Source of the DNA: Opisthorchis felineus
Taxonomy: Eukaryota; Platyhelminthes; Trematoda; Opisthorchiida; Opisthorchiidae
NCBI GenBank assembly: GCA_004794785.1
Contig: SJOL01007106.1
Location: 672,426 to 736,425, forward strand
Length of the DNA stretch: 64,000 bases
Reading direction: 5' to 3'
The notes under the pieces are model-generated. The model had not been told where the DNA came from, did no database searches, and worked only from the letters and a program-made list of their open reading frames with translations. A program made the translations under genes and the position numbers. Of the stretch, positions 33,801-45,700 are shown piece after piece; position 1 is the first letter of the stretch, and every line of letters starts with the position of its first letter.

Positions 33801-36800
33801 ATACATTTTGCAAGACTGCCACGAAGCGACTAATTAAGTTATACACCAAATCGGCAAACTAATTGTGCTTAATGTCCTATTGTTCCAAGATTACTCGAAC
33901 ACCGGTACAAATAGTAAAACCTCTGGGACTACTGACTTCAATCAGGGGGTTGTGGAGGCATTTGCCACTAATTAATATGTAAGCTGGTTGTTTTGCAGGA
34001 GATTTCTCTCCGGTTGTCTTCCTATCTGGACACAATTAACAAAACCAGGCTGGAGTTCCGTCCTAATTAGCACCATTTGTTGTACATGTACTCGAGTTTT
34101 TTTTTACCCATACATGGCACGCAAGACAAGCTCATTTACCCCTAGTAGAATTAGAAGATTTGATCCGTCAGAAGCCCAAGCACTGGCTGACTGAGCGCCA
34201 GATTAATACGAGCTATTAAACTCCTGGCTGCCAGACAGGTGTTGAACCAGCCAGGCCACCGATGGCACTTTTGAAATTCACTTCGTTCACCTCACATTTA
34301 CCTGATGACTTAAGCACCAGATACTAGTGGACAACTTGGATTATCTCCACAGTAGGTCTGCTGATGTTATCGACCAGACATCAGAAGAGTTTTGGTGTGA
34401 ACTGGGTGGGAGTTAAAATGAATTTAGAGAATCGTCAGACGGGACGTCAGAGTTCGGTAGCGAGAGTGAAAACAGACGCCACTATCGAACATCTTTCATG
34501 TCATTTTTCGTGTGCTAAGATTCCAGCCAACTGATAATCATTGGTAGAAGTGAGGCTCATCTATGTGGTAGTCAGGTTATTTAGACTGCAGTGTTTAGAT
34601 GAAGTGATCAGCCGGGTAAACGTTTCATTCCGACCGATGGGAGATGCATAAATGAATCAAACCGGAAATACGCACCTGAGGCGCTGAATAGAGTTTACAT
34701 TCGCGTTGGCAGCTGCCACCTTTCCATTGAGGAGAATATTTAAGTTAAACCAGTGGATATAGGCGTTTTACGGTTATTTAGTGGCATATTAACTAATCTC
34801 CGCAAAGTTCTTATATTCTTTACTCTGTGGCGGCCCACACCATCAGCCTATTCACACAAAAAATACTAAGAATGTGTTTGCCACAGGACTCGGACTCTTC
34901 AACAGTTGTTTAATGGTAAGACGTTCGACGAGCATTGTGCCGTGACAGGTAGGACCACCAGATTGTTTGAACATGTGGTTTATGAATGAAAAAATGTAAA
35001 GTACGGAAGTGGCACCATGACTATTCATCGCTGATGAATCTAGACACAAATATTATGAATAAGGGAGCAGAAACGTCTCCAGGTGGTTGACCAAATTTTT
35101 CTTAGCGTCACGCTTGTCATAGGTCTATACGGGAAAATTTGTCAATTTGATTGGCGGACGGGTGTTCCAGTAGATAATGGTCGGCTGTTGCAACAATAGT
35201 CGTGACTCGCAACAATTTTATGACGTACCTTACACCTTAAGTTAACATCTGTGTAGAGGAAAGTCACCTTCTGAACCGAATCCAGGGTTGAACAGACCAA
35301 AACGAGGGGGTGTGTGATTCCATAGACAAGTATACAAAGGTTCACTAAAAGTTCGAATGTCCTCGATACGACCCAACTTTGAGAATGGGCTGAATAAACG
35401 CGGGAAACAGCTGAGAATGGAGCAAAACGGTTCTCGCGTACAGCGCGAGTAAAACTAACCCTCACCTAATTCTGAACCCATTTTAGGGGCTAGTCTGCTT
35501 AGTTACACTGAGCTAATTCGATGTATATACACAATATTAATTACGTTGCGAAATTTTCCCAGAATTCCTAATGGTAAAGATTTTTTGGGTGCAGTGGTTG
35601 GAAAACAGTGATAAAATATACTTCAGACATACCCCCCCCCCACAGGCATGCGAACCGAGCGTAACAGTTGCAGCCTTTGGAACTTGCCCATTTGGACCGG
35701 CTTGAAAACTATCCAACAATTCAGACGAGAGCATTTGTGAGGTGCTTCATTGGGACGGCTGATGCACCGCGAGGTAGTGTACTGATTAACTCGTTATTCA
35801 ATTAGACAAGACAATATCCGCGGCGGTCGTCAGTCATTCACGTGTGTCGATTGGCTCGCGCCGTAACATTGTACACTGTGTTCCAGTGAAGAGCCTCCTA
35901 CTGAAGACAATAAACTGTCCATAGAAAGATAGGTTTTCAATGGGTGCTTGTTGGAAAACACGTATACAGTCCGTAGGTCACCTGCTCGGCCACAGTGGAC
36001 TACTGCTTGACAACAATGCCTTGTAAGTTTTGCATTTACCACACTACCTCCGGTTCGCCGTTAAGAAGAAAGTTCCCTGATTCACCACAAAAACAGCACA
36101 GTTTGTGCAATGTTCGACAATAGCATGATTAAGTCTAGGTGGTGCCACATAGCTGTGGTGTATTTATTTCGTCGTAGGAAGCTTGATGTGCAACTTACCA
36201 TCTGCATAAAATGTAGTGTTCAAGTACAAAATTCCCTTGTCGGAGACTACACATATCTACTGAGCCCAAAAAAGGGAGAAACCGGTAGTGGGCTGTCGAG
36301 GAGTTTTCGGCAACCTTATAAGTAGCGTTATGTCAAGTTGCAACTGCTGTTTAGAATGATATACACAGAGTGATATTTCTCCTATGAACAGTTCATTCCC
36401 AAGCATGCTGCCAACTTTGACGGCAGTAGTCATAGTAAGACCGATTTCCTTCTAGTCGTTTTAGTGCTAACAGTTTTTGCCGTTTATTACAACGCCAATC
36501 GACTAAAAAGTACCAATGACAGTCTGCTTCAATGTGACCTGGTGAACTTAACTTGCAGCCCTAGTGCTTACGAGGGTAACGCTGGCAAGCCCCCGGCGAA
36601 AGAAGTCGGTTTACTTGATAGGCAGGCTGGGGAGCACTATAATCACCATAATGGATTCAACTAAACCAGACACAATGCGAGCAAGTGTGCCAGCTCGGTT
36701 GAGGTTGACCTGAGGATATCTTTGGCACTGGACGTCTGGACTGTCTGGTTGCTGGCTTCATGATTACTGTTTGCGCAAATCCGGGAGGCCCTAAAAGCAC

Positions 36801-38110
36801 GACCATGCCACTGAGCGTCGTGGCAAGAAGTAAATTCTAGCGCATAGGCTAAGTTCGGTACTATGTGGTTGTGTGGAAAATATTGGGCTTAGTTCTATTT
36901 CGCGCGAACCAAAACTTCTCAAACATCGTCTAAGGCAAAAAAAATTAGACCAGTGGGAATAGCGATTCTCGTGAATATGTTCAATCCTGCTTGTTTAATG
37001 CTGCGGTTGCTCTAGTTCTCTCGAGAAAATACTATCCACAAAAGCCGGTCATCGGAAATTCAATAGTGAAAACCAACTAACGAGATCATGCTGTAAAGCG
37101 ATGAGTGCTTCTTGCATCAACCAATTCGAACCATTTCCCTTGAGAAGCATCAAATAAAATGGGCCTAAACACTGCGGAGGCAAATAGATGACGGACTTAC
37201 TTATCTGTGATAGGCCAACAACCGAACCAAGAGAATGTGGCCCAGGCTATTTCCTGTAATTACAACTCGTAGGTTTTTAAATTTAACGAAACTACCGCCA
37301 GTGTTTGCGATAATCCTAAAGCGTGCTTTCAGAAGAGGCTGTTTGTGACCCTGCAAGTTTATTTGGACTTAGGTGACCGTGATTGAATTTAACCAGAATG
37401 CAGGTTCATGCGACGCGAGTACACCTCACTCGTTCCACATTTCTGTTCAATTAACTGTCCATGATCAGAAGCATGTGATCGGAGAATTTAATGGTCCCCA
37501 GACAACCATCAATAGATGTATAGAGGAAAATAGGAAGATTCCATCTGTTTGAGGTACTACAAAGCCCACACGGAATGGATGACGTATGACAACCGGAACG
37601 TGTAAAAGTAAATGAACGTACATCCCAACTGAATTTCGAAGCTCTCGGACACACTAACCTTGATAAATTAGCTTACACGTCCGAGTTTAAGTCCTCAAAT
37701 AGGCACCGAAACACAATTCCACACCACATATTAGATGGGCCCAGAACCTGAATAAAAGCCGTGACGCTAACGGCACTCGATGTACCATATGTGGTTGCGG
37801 AGCGTTTCACCAGAATGTCTGCGTTCCATAAAATGTGTGTCAATTTTACAGAAATGTCCTAAAATTCAGTATACGTTTTCAAAACAAATCCACAAATTCT
37901 GTTCACTGATTTCGTCTGGATAAGGAAAACCAGCGGTGGATACTGACGTCTGGTTGCCAAACAGTAATGAAGACAATGCTGTGGTAAAGTGAAAAGAGAG
38001 GAGGTTTGCTGCTAGATTTATAAGTCTCCCGAGTAAAGTGCCTATATTAAAAAACACTGAGCTAGACACGCCTGAGGACAATATGTTGGGGCAATGCAAG
38101 ATCGTGTGCG
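30810..38110. other. unassigned 7.3-kb stretch
   Basis: No gene or transposon was recognised on either strand; open frames are all short. A run of ten or more C at about 35632-35641 and a B-box-like GGTTTCGAAACTGC near 31738 are the only notable small features. Confidence 0.45.
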
Positions 38111-38205
38111 TTTATTGGTTATTGATCAGGTACCTGGTTGCCTGTTCGTCGAGCTTGGCGATTGACTTGTAGATGTTGCATCACCATCCAAGGATACATA
38201 GGCAG
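38111..38205 (-). mobile_element. Penelope terminal remnant, diverged
   Basis: The minus strand contains CAAGTCAATCGCCAAGCTCG, then ACGAACAGG and ACCTGATCAATAACCAATAA. This aligns with 14107-14205 and 57497-57601. The hammerhead-like core is lost here: CTGATGA reads CTGCCTA and GAAAC reads GCAAC. Confidence 0.5.
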
Positions 38206-38794
38206 ATGACTACTATCTCCCTTTCGACAAGGAGAGAGGCCTTTGTTAGAGAGTAATCTTTTGGAATATAGTCGATTAATGGTGATTGGGGGATGCGGTC
38301 TCGATGCTGTTGGGAAACTCGTTTTGGCCGAGAACGCACCCTTCCCGTAGATATACTAGTCATTATTGAGGGTGTCGCGGTAGATATTTGTATGAAGCTT
38401 GCAAGTATTCGTTGGTTCAAAGTGGAGTGACCTGAATGACCCTGACTTAAAAATTGGAATTCAGTTTCGAAAACCCGTTGGGGTAAAAGCCAACCACGTT
38501 GACTTTGTGCTAATGGACACGACAATCGTTAAAACGTCGAACGAAAACAATGAAAGACCAGAAAATCCATTTACGCACCAATCCCTTAACGACACGCAAA
38601 AACCAAGTGAATAAGGTTTGGCTATTAGGGTCCACTGTCAGACTGCCATAGTTATTTCAACTCTATTTTTCAGCCTTATCCATTAACACAGAAATCTATC
38701 CTTCGGGCGAGAAAAGCAGATTACAAAATGTATATTGAGCATATATACATATAGACCAAACACGGTCAGATATAAAACCGAGTGCCTGCAACGC
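38206..38794. other. 3' flank of THUMPD1-like gene
   Basis: No gene recognised. On the minus strand this would hold the 3' untranslated region of the gene that ends at 38795. No canonical AATAAA was found close to the stop. Confidence 0.4.
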
Positions 38795-39868
38795 TCATCT
38801 GTCGGCTAAAAGTTCACTAACATTGTATTTCCGATAGAGATCAAAGTCTTCAAGTAAACTAATGCATGCAACCGTTCGGAGCACATTGACATAAATAATC
38901 ACAGACGGAGCGTTTGGACTAATTCGCCAAGAAGAGTCCACACTCTGAACAGCGGATACCGTTGCCTCGATTGCATTATCTCTAGAAAGCAAATTGTAGT
39001 TTCGCGCCTTAAACATGACAAGAAACGTCTTTGGACCTTTCGTAGTCTGTTCTTTGGCACGCTGAGGCGGCACATTTGGACACAATCGATGAACGGAGGA
39101 GCTGGGATCCCGAGAAGAAGAGGTCTTGGTAACTTCGATCTCTGCAGCATCAGAATTATCTGGAGCATGGGTGAAAGTTACCGGCGTCGCAGTGTTCACG
39201 GACGTAGTATCCAGGAATGCAGCCCATAGCTTACGAATGCACTGTTTAATATCTACACAGTTTGCTTGACAAGTGGCGGCAACTGGCAACAGACGCAAAA
39301 CATATCTAGATTGGGGCTCTTTGGTGCCCAAAAGGTGCTGAAATATAGAATGCACAATATCGCCAGCACTAGCACTCTCCGAAAGATGTAGTAGAAACAG
39401 GCAGTTAGAAACCCCGCTACGTATAGAGTAGAAACTGAAGCGGGTACTTGAACCTGACCCAACCAGCTTATCAGCATCAGCGTTTTCGCGCCTAAGCTCT
39501 GACAGAATATCCTCACCTTCATCGTCACCATCACAAGGGGCAGTGTGCGGAGGTTTCGAACAATGGTGAAGCTGGGAGCAGTCAGAAGTTTGTGTTCCGG
39601 TTTCGGGAGGGAAAATGATAGGCGAAGACGTTATTTTTGACAGGGCATCATTCAGCAAGCGGAAAGATTCAAGCATGGCTGAACGTTCTTTTTGGTTGCA
39701 AGTGATGAGATACCCAGTCATTCCAGACTCCAGACTCTTTGGGATATTCTGGGCTGGTTGATCGGGATCCTCAAGATTGGCCATCTTTTGACGTTTACAT
39801 GCAGCAGCGCTTTTCCTATAGTAGGCTTTTCTCTTTTTCCGGTCTAGGTTTGCTTTATGCGGCGCCAT
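38795..39868 (-). CDS. THUMPD1: THUMP domain protein 1 (Tan1-type tRNA acetylation adaptor)
   Basis: An intact 357-residue frame. THUMPD1/Tan1 proteins bind tRNA and guide the acetyltransferase NAT10/Kre33 to make N4-acetylcytidine at position 12 of tRNA-Leu and tRNA-Ser. Shared segments run in the family order: a basic N-terminus (residues 1-30), GYLITCNQKER (52-62) with SFRLLNDAL, SGVSNCLFLLHL (151-162), RYVLRLLPVAATCQA (188-202), and near the end TFLVMFKARN (281-290), ISLLEDFDLYRKYNVSELL (336-354). The THUMP fold would span about 152-345. An extra Ser/Thr-rich stretch of about 55 residues (222-277) separates its halves compared with the human protein, whereas the long C-terminal tail of the human protein is absent. 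The ATG is preceded directly by a pyrimidine tract and AG. It is a single exon; it could be a genuine intronless gene or a retained retrocopy, but the open frame argues for function. Confidence 0.88.
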   Translation of the reverse strand: MAPHKANLDRKKRKAYYRKSAAACKRQKMANLEDPDQPAQNIPKSLESGMTGYLITCNQKERSAMLESFRLLNDALSKITSSPIIFPPETGTQTSDCSQLHHCSKPPHTAPCDGDDEGEDILSELRRENADADKLVGSGSSTRFSFYSIRSGVSNCLFLLHLSESASAGDIVHSIFQHLLGTKEPQSRYVLRLLPVAATCQANCVDIKQCIRKLWAAFLDTTSVNTATPVTFTHAPDNSDAAEIEVTKTSSSRDPSSSVHRLCPNVPPQRAKEQTTKGPKTFLVMFKARNYNLLSRDNAIEATVSAVQSVDSSWRISPNAPSVIIYVNVLRTVACISLLEDFDLYRKYNVSELLADR

Positions 39869-39886
39869 CTAAAAAAGGAAGGAAGT
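39869..39886 (-). promoter_or_regulatory. candidate splice acceptor directly before the THUMPD1 ATG
   Basis: The minus strand reads CTTCCTTCCTTTTTTAG and then ATG. This is a strong acceptor that leaves no 5' untranslated bases. It could end a 5'-UTR intron or serve as a spliced-leader trans-splice site; flatworms use both. Confidence 0.5.
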
Positions 39887-42004
39887 ACAGTGAACGAAGA
39901 GCACGAGCGTCAAGGACACAAATTAAATAACTAGCCCACACTAGTTCAGCATTAAGAACTAATCACCTTAGCGTAGCCCCCTAAGAGACGGCGCTCACAT
40001 AATCGACCCATAGAAGCTGCGATATTAATTTCCTATAGGGCATTGGAAATTGGCGCTCGTCTGCGCACAAATGCAAATTGTTAGTGTGTTCGAGGAGACC
40101 ATTTTAGCGGCAGAGTTCTTCCGCTATAACTCCCATACAGAACCACGTGGGAGATAAATTTGGCTCCTAAAAAGGAATATTCACAAGGGTGGTATGCTGG
40201 GTCTACCAGCCTTAAAGTACGCAACATTCAGATATGGTGCCCCCCAGGTGCATATTACGTAACCCTCGATACCCGGGTCTCGATAATTATGGCGCTAACA
40301 CTGGAGCTACTTTAGGAAAAGCAATTCACCGCGAATGGGTTGAGCAATGCAGATACCAGACGACATGACTGCATCATCATCAGGCTTAATGTATGGCGAA
40401 TGCCCTCATCTTTCTTACGAGAATTTTGAAATTCGGAAGCTAATGCGCTTGATAACAGATATCTACAGAACCAGCCATAACGTAACTCGGAACTTGAAAC
40501 AAGTTACGTAAGCAGAACTTGGAGGCATTTAGACACAAGAATAACGGATCAGATGTCTCTTTGACGCAATTCACCGTGTTAAAAATAACGGATAGATTTC
40601 GAAGGAAAAATACTAGCCATCCACAACCCACCTCACCAAAAGTAATCAGCATACTTTGTCATTGGACCTCATTTGTGCTGCGTACCACTGATGCCACCGC
40701 AATCAATCAACCAAAGCCATTTCTGTCTCAAAAGCACGAGATGCTTACGTTGTGGTTGAATGAGTCAAGATCTTACTCGCCGCCTATCCTGTTAGTATCC
40801 AGGTGACTAATCCTTCCTTTAGTATCGAAGAGCTCTTTTTCAGCTCATTGGCCATGATGTTGACGAGGAAATATGAAACAACAGTCAGACTTGAGCGTTA
40901 AATGCTCACGTGGATAGCTGTAGGGTGGAGATAGCGAGGAAGGTTAACCGCATCAGTCACGTCTGTTTGCAGAGGACTAGAGTGGAAGTAGAATACATGT
41001 GAGTTTCACGTGAGCTCTCAGCCTCACATTGTTATTGTGTAAGTGAGTAGTTGTCTAACAAGCAAAGCGACAAAAACATTTTGGTTTGTCTTAAAGAGAT
41101 AAGTAGCACGTAATCTAAGGCTACTTTTGGTTCGCATGTAGTGTGGAAACCGGTTTAATGCTCATTAATCGGTCAGACTGGTCTCACTATTGAGTGGGCA
41201 TTGGCAGACGTTTATTATTTTCTGTTACTCACATAGATGATGAGAGGAGAGAACCGATTGCCGGGAACTCGCCGTAAGGATAATGGAAATGCAGAGGCTT
41301 GGAAACCATGTCGGCATTTGAAAGACATGTGCAAAGCGGGTAATCGCACGCATTAGAGTGCCAGTTAAGGTTTAATAGGAGAGCGTCAGTCTGAGTAACT
41401 GAAGTTCGAAAGTAGCTGGAAAAACAGATTTTTCGTTTCTGAGGAAATGGAGCCCTGAATGCGTGGACGAACGACCCGTTTTTCATCTGTCATCATGTGT
41501 GAATGAATGGAGGGTAGAGCTTGCAAGTAAACCAAATAAAGCTCCTAAAGTTCAGATGGTGACACTTCCCCATGCGGTAACATTAGCTATCTGCCACCTG
41601 ATCAGCTTACTGCTCCGCTATGGCAACAAATTACGCCAAACGTTGAAAATGCATCATTGGGTACTGTATAATATCTCAACTGAGGAAAATTCAGGTGGGG
41701 TGGAGAAACCATTGACTCTGGGGAGGTGAACTGTAGCAATTAAAGGCTAGGACTGTTGGTACGCTCGTTTCAAATAGGCCACCGTACTGCCTGATGGTAC
41801 CGCACAGACCGTATTAACTAAGTGAAAAACTAAACCTTCCTACTCCTCCTCAGCGATTCCTTTTAAATCCCAATGCTTATTATCTTTGCTACAGCTGGTA
41901 AGCGCGTGCGGTGAACTGCCGGAAATTAGTTACCCTTTTAGATGCCTATCTCCAGCGCAGCTTATTAAACTCCTATCACTACCGCAGAACCAAGCTGAAA
42001 GCCA
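39887..42004. other. unassigned stretch between THUMPD1 and SINE copy B
   Basis: No gene or repeat recognised. It probably includes the promoter of the THUMPD1-like gene, which cannot be located by eye. Confidence 0.4.
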
Positions 42005-42185
42005 GTAATAATAACAGTTCAGCTGTAATACCCTTTGGATACAAGGTTGTCAACCCCTCCCTCAGAAGGAAGCATGAGGGCTGAGATACTACCAGGTTAC
42101 CAAAGCCTAAACAGGAGCGAGGTCGGATTCGAACCGGGAACCTTCCGGTCAGTAAGTTCACACTTTAACCACTGAGCTATCTCGC
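42005..42185 (-). mobile_element. tRNA-derived SINE, copy B
   Basis: The minus strand starts GCGAGATAGCTCAGTGGTTA, with B box GGTTCGAATCC, then the family body (TAGGCTTTGGTAACCTGG, CTCAGCCCTCATGCTTCCTT) and ends TTACAGCTGAACTGTTATTA with a short ATT run. Part of the body near 42045-42070 is replaced by unrelated sequence compared with copy C. It lies about 270 bases beyond the HMBS poly(A) signal. Confidence 0.78.
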
Positions 42186-42457
42186 ATAAGCCAGCATCAG
42201 ATTTTCTAGTATCCATACGGCCCAAGTGCATATTCCCAGAATACTAATGGGAAAAAAGAAAAGCAAAAATGAGACAAGACAGGAAGAACTTAAAGCCACA
42301 TCAGAAAGAAACAAAACATCATCCAAAATACGTATATTATCACATAGCACTATAGCCTAGGAAAAAAGTGTCGAAAGTAACACGAAAAGACTAGCTGTTT
42401 TAAAATCTACAAGGGAGTGAGAAAATAAATTCGGGTCAACCTCAGATTTCGAATGTT

Positions 42458-42463
42458 TTTATT
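42458..42463 (-). promoter_or_regulatory. HMBS poly(A) signal AATAAA
   Basis: The minus strand reads GCGGAATAAAAAC about 30 bases after the HMBS stop codon, a good distance for a short 3' UTR. Confidence 0.7.
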
Positions 42464-42493
42464 CCGCTTGTGCAAAGAACAACGGCATGAATA

Positions 42494-42718
42494 TCATTTC
42501 GTGACGGGAGAAGTAGCCACACTTGTCTTGCTGATCGTCATTGTTTGAGAGCGAATCTCCTCGAGTATACGTGAAGCTCCGGAAGCGAGTAACTTTTCTG
42601 CTAAGATTCTGCCAACTCGTTTTGAACGTGCCATTCGAAGCCGCGCAACCGAACATATAGGGTTAACATGAACACCCATAAAGACAGCAGAGGGGTCATC
42701 GGCAGACCGCAGCTCTTC
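42494..42718 (-). CDS. HMBS: HMBS coding exon 3 (C-terminus)
   Basis: This exon has 74 codons plus stop after a strong acceptor (a long T/C tract ending TTCTCAG). The segment from GVHVNP to SRILEEIR aligns with the end of the vertebrate enzyme in the same phase as exon 2. Confidence 0.85.
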   Translation of the reverse strand, partial: EELRSADDPSAVFMGVHVNPICSVARLRMARSKRVGRILAEKLLASGASRILEEIRSQTMTISKTSVATSPVTK

Positions 42719-45700
42719 CTGAGAAAAAAAGGGTGAAAACAGAGTGCATGATAAAATAGTACTAGGGGTGAGCAATCAAGTAAGTCTACTTAGGATGTAA
42801 AATGATAATATGGGACAAAGTGAATGAACCAAAATAAATGATCTCAACCCAGATTTTATCCTCCAAGTGAGGCTGAAAAGTAACGCTGAAAAACAGAGGA
42901 TTGCCCAGTTGTTTCATCCTTGTTGATAAAGGATTTCCAGTTTAGCTTGATTACGAAGCTTTGGCTCTGATAACGGTGACCCCATTCGAAACTCTATGAC
43001 TTCAAGTGAAAGTATCTTTCGGTGCGGGAAACTGTCACCGATTCATCGCCAATTTGAATTTGCTGAATATTGTTCGCAAGCATGGGAGTTAGTTTGAAAG
43101 CGCCAATCACAATAAAAACTAAGGGCTTTATGTGAACACATAGAAGCTGCCACTGCGACCAGACTCTGGTAGACCGTCCCGACCAAATAGTTGGGGACAT
43201 ATAAGATCAACTGCAGTTGGCTAGAGGCGGTTTGTCAAACTGCAAAGACTGAATATCGCTTGCGCTATTGCGGAGGATAAGGATTAGCCTGTCAACAGTA
43301 GTTGGGCGACTGGACGCTTGTGTATGCTTATGATAACACAAATGGTTTGAGTGGGGCCGGATGCGCTATGGGTGAGTCTGTAAATCCAAGGAAACCCGAA
43401 GGATTCAGATCGGCAGGCAAATAGTCAGGGGTCCGCTGGTAACTATCAATCAGCCCGAACATGACAGCATCACGATGACCTCCGACTCTGCATTAAACAC
43501 TGAGGTGACAGTGTCATCCATCAACTACTTTACCTTCCGGTTCAACACCACACTTTATACCTGCCTGGGACGGCCCAGGACAAACCATTTCGGTTGCCAT
43601 GGCTAAACGGAGGTATGGGTGGAGTAGAGGCAGTTCTATCTGGTAGTAATTGGAGCAAACTTACCTAGACTTACGCGTCGAAGCTTCGTGACTGACACGA
43701 TATGGGAGCACTGGCATCCCACAGATCTGGTTTCGCTGATGCAGATGCGTACGCAGGCTGAGCAGCTCCAGAAGTCTACCGGCGTTGGTGTTTGTACGCT
43801 CATCGCTTACGAATATACCGGTTACGTTTGACCATTGAGGTCTGCTGAGTGCGCCACACCTATGAAGGTACTACGCCGGGCACCTCTGTCCAGTGCTAGG
43901 TTTTCCCATGATCTAAAATCAAAATTAGTGTTCCTAGAGCCTGCCTGAAGTCCGTGTCTGTGGCGTAGTTTTTGTCCTCCTCGGCCCTGAAGACCATTCT
44001 ACAAGTGTCCATGCAGCAGTTGTTTGGAAACGCGATCCGACGTCATGCGTTCCGCATGGCTTAATAATGAGAACCAGCATCATTTCTTTTGCACCAAGGC
44101 TCCGACTTCGTCCGCCAGTTTCTCCAAATTTCCGTGAGATACCGTACATCCCCCGACAAATGATCACAAACTGCTTTTTGCGGGACTTCCATTGCTGAGA
44201 AATCTAAATCGGAGTGTATAACGAGGTGGTAAACCAGTAGTCAAATGACCACTGGTATTGTCATCTCGTACTGTGACAGTGATCGGGCATGTGTTGATTA
44301 GAAGTCGAAGCGGATTTATCCATAATAGATGTTGACAAGAAATGAAATAAACTTATGTAGACGATTCACGGGTGCTTCCGTGATGGTTTAGAGTGAGTAC
44401 GCTGGAAACTGGAGAGTCTCATTCTACTCAGGCATAAGCGTCCACAAGTTGAACACACCCAGGTCGTCTCTAAACTGCAGTCTAAATATTTTCGCGCATC
44501 CTACTCGACCGATCGGCCACTAATAGTTTGGAATAGAATGTTCCTGAATAATCATGAGGATCCGGAAGCGGCCGTGCATCGGCTGCAAGAAAATATTCAT
44601 GGATTTCACGAAATAATTTGACCACCTGAACGGACAGGAGCTGTTGATCGTTGTTGCAAAGTTCGGCTGTCCCGAAAAACTGTCAACATGATCAAATCCC
44701 TTCACTCTGGTATGAAGGCCAAAGTACACTGTTGCGAAATCAAGTTTGAAGAGCGGTTCTGTCCTAGTTCTTACTATATTGTCATTATTTGACAGCGATT
44801 TGGAGGAAGGCTTTTCGTGATTCCAAAGACAGTGTATCTATCTAATACCGTCCGGTTGGTCATCTCTTCAGGTGAGAACGTTTTGCGTTCAAAAAGAGGC
44901 TGGAAAGGTGAGGATTCCGTGAGCTATTTTTCAGATACCTGTGCCTAATTTGCGCAGTCAGGAGCGGAATTGCAGCGACCACCCACAACATTTGTCCTAA
45001 ACATAAACGCTTGTAAAACACTTGCCTTTTACCAGCCTGCCCCAGGCTCACAAGAACAATCTATATTTAAATCAATAGACGCGGCACCGCGTGCTATGCA
45101 ACTTAGGCAGCAGTCAGTCTATAGACTTGACAGTCCTTAGAGTTTCAATGCAAACGCTGCATATGGTCGAATATATGTGTTTGAACCAAACGCAGTCTGA
45201 ACGTGGACACTAAGATTGTGTACCGCGCTGTATGGGGGGACACTGATGTCCTATTGAGAGAACGTTAGAATATTTTACAATCTTTTACAACACTTGCACA
45301 AAGCCATGCTAATTCCATGGTCAGATCAAATACCAAACACCAGCACAACGTGAGCTTCTACCTTTATTTATTTTACTATTATTATTTATTTATTATTATT
45401 TATTAATTATTTATCTATATTATTATTTCTTTTGTTGGACAATATGTGCTTGACTTGAAGTCAAATGAACTGGAACCGGCGTTAAATTTATTCACCAAGT
45501 AAACTTGATGAGGGGCTAGCAGGAGGTAGGTGACCAATCATCAGGGTCACAGTAATGCCCTGTTGGCTCAGAGTGGACTGATCACAGCTTGTCGTTTGCA
45601 TCTAGCCCTGCTTCAAGACCCAAGCTTCATATTTTTTGGGGGACAGGCGGGTGTCGTCATCAAGTGGGTGCATGTGAGATTTGGGAAAGCGATCTCTCTC

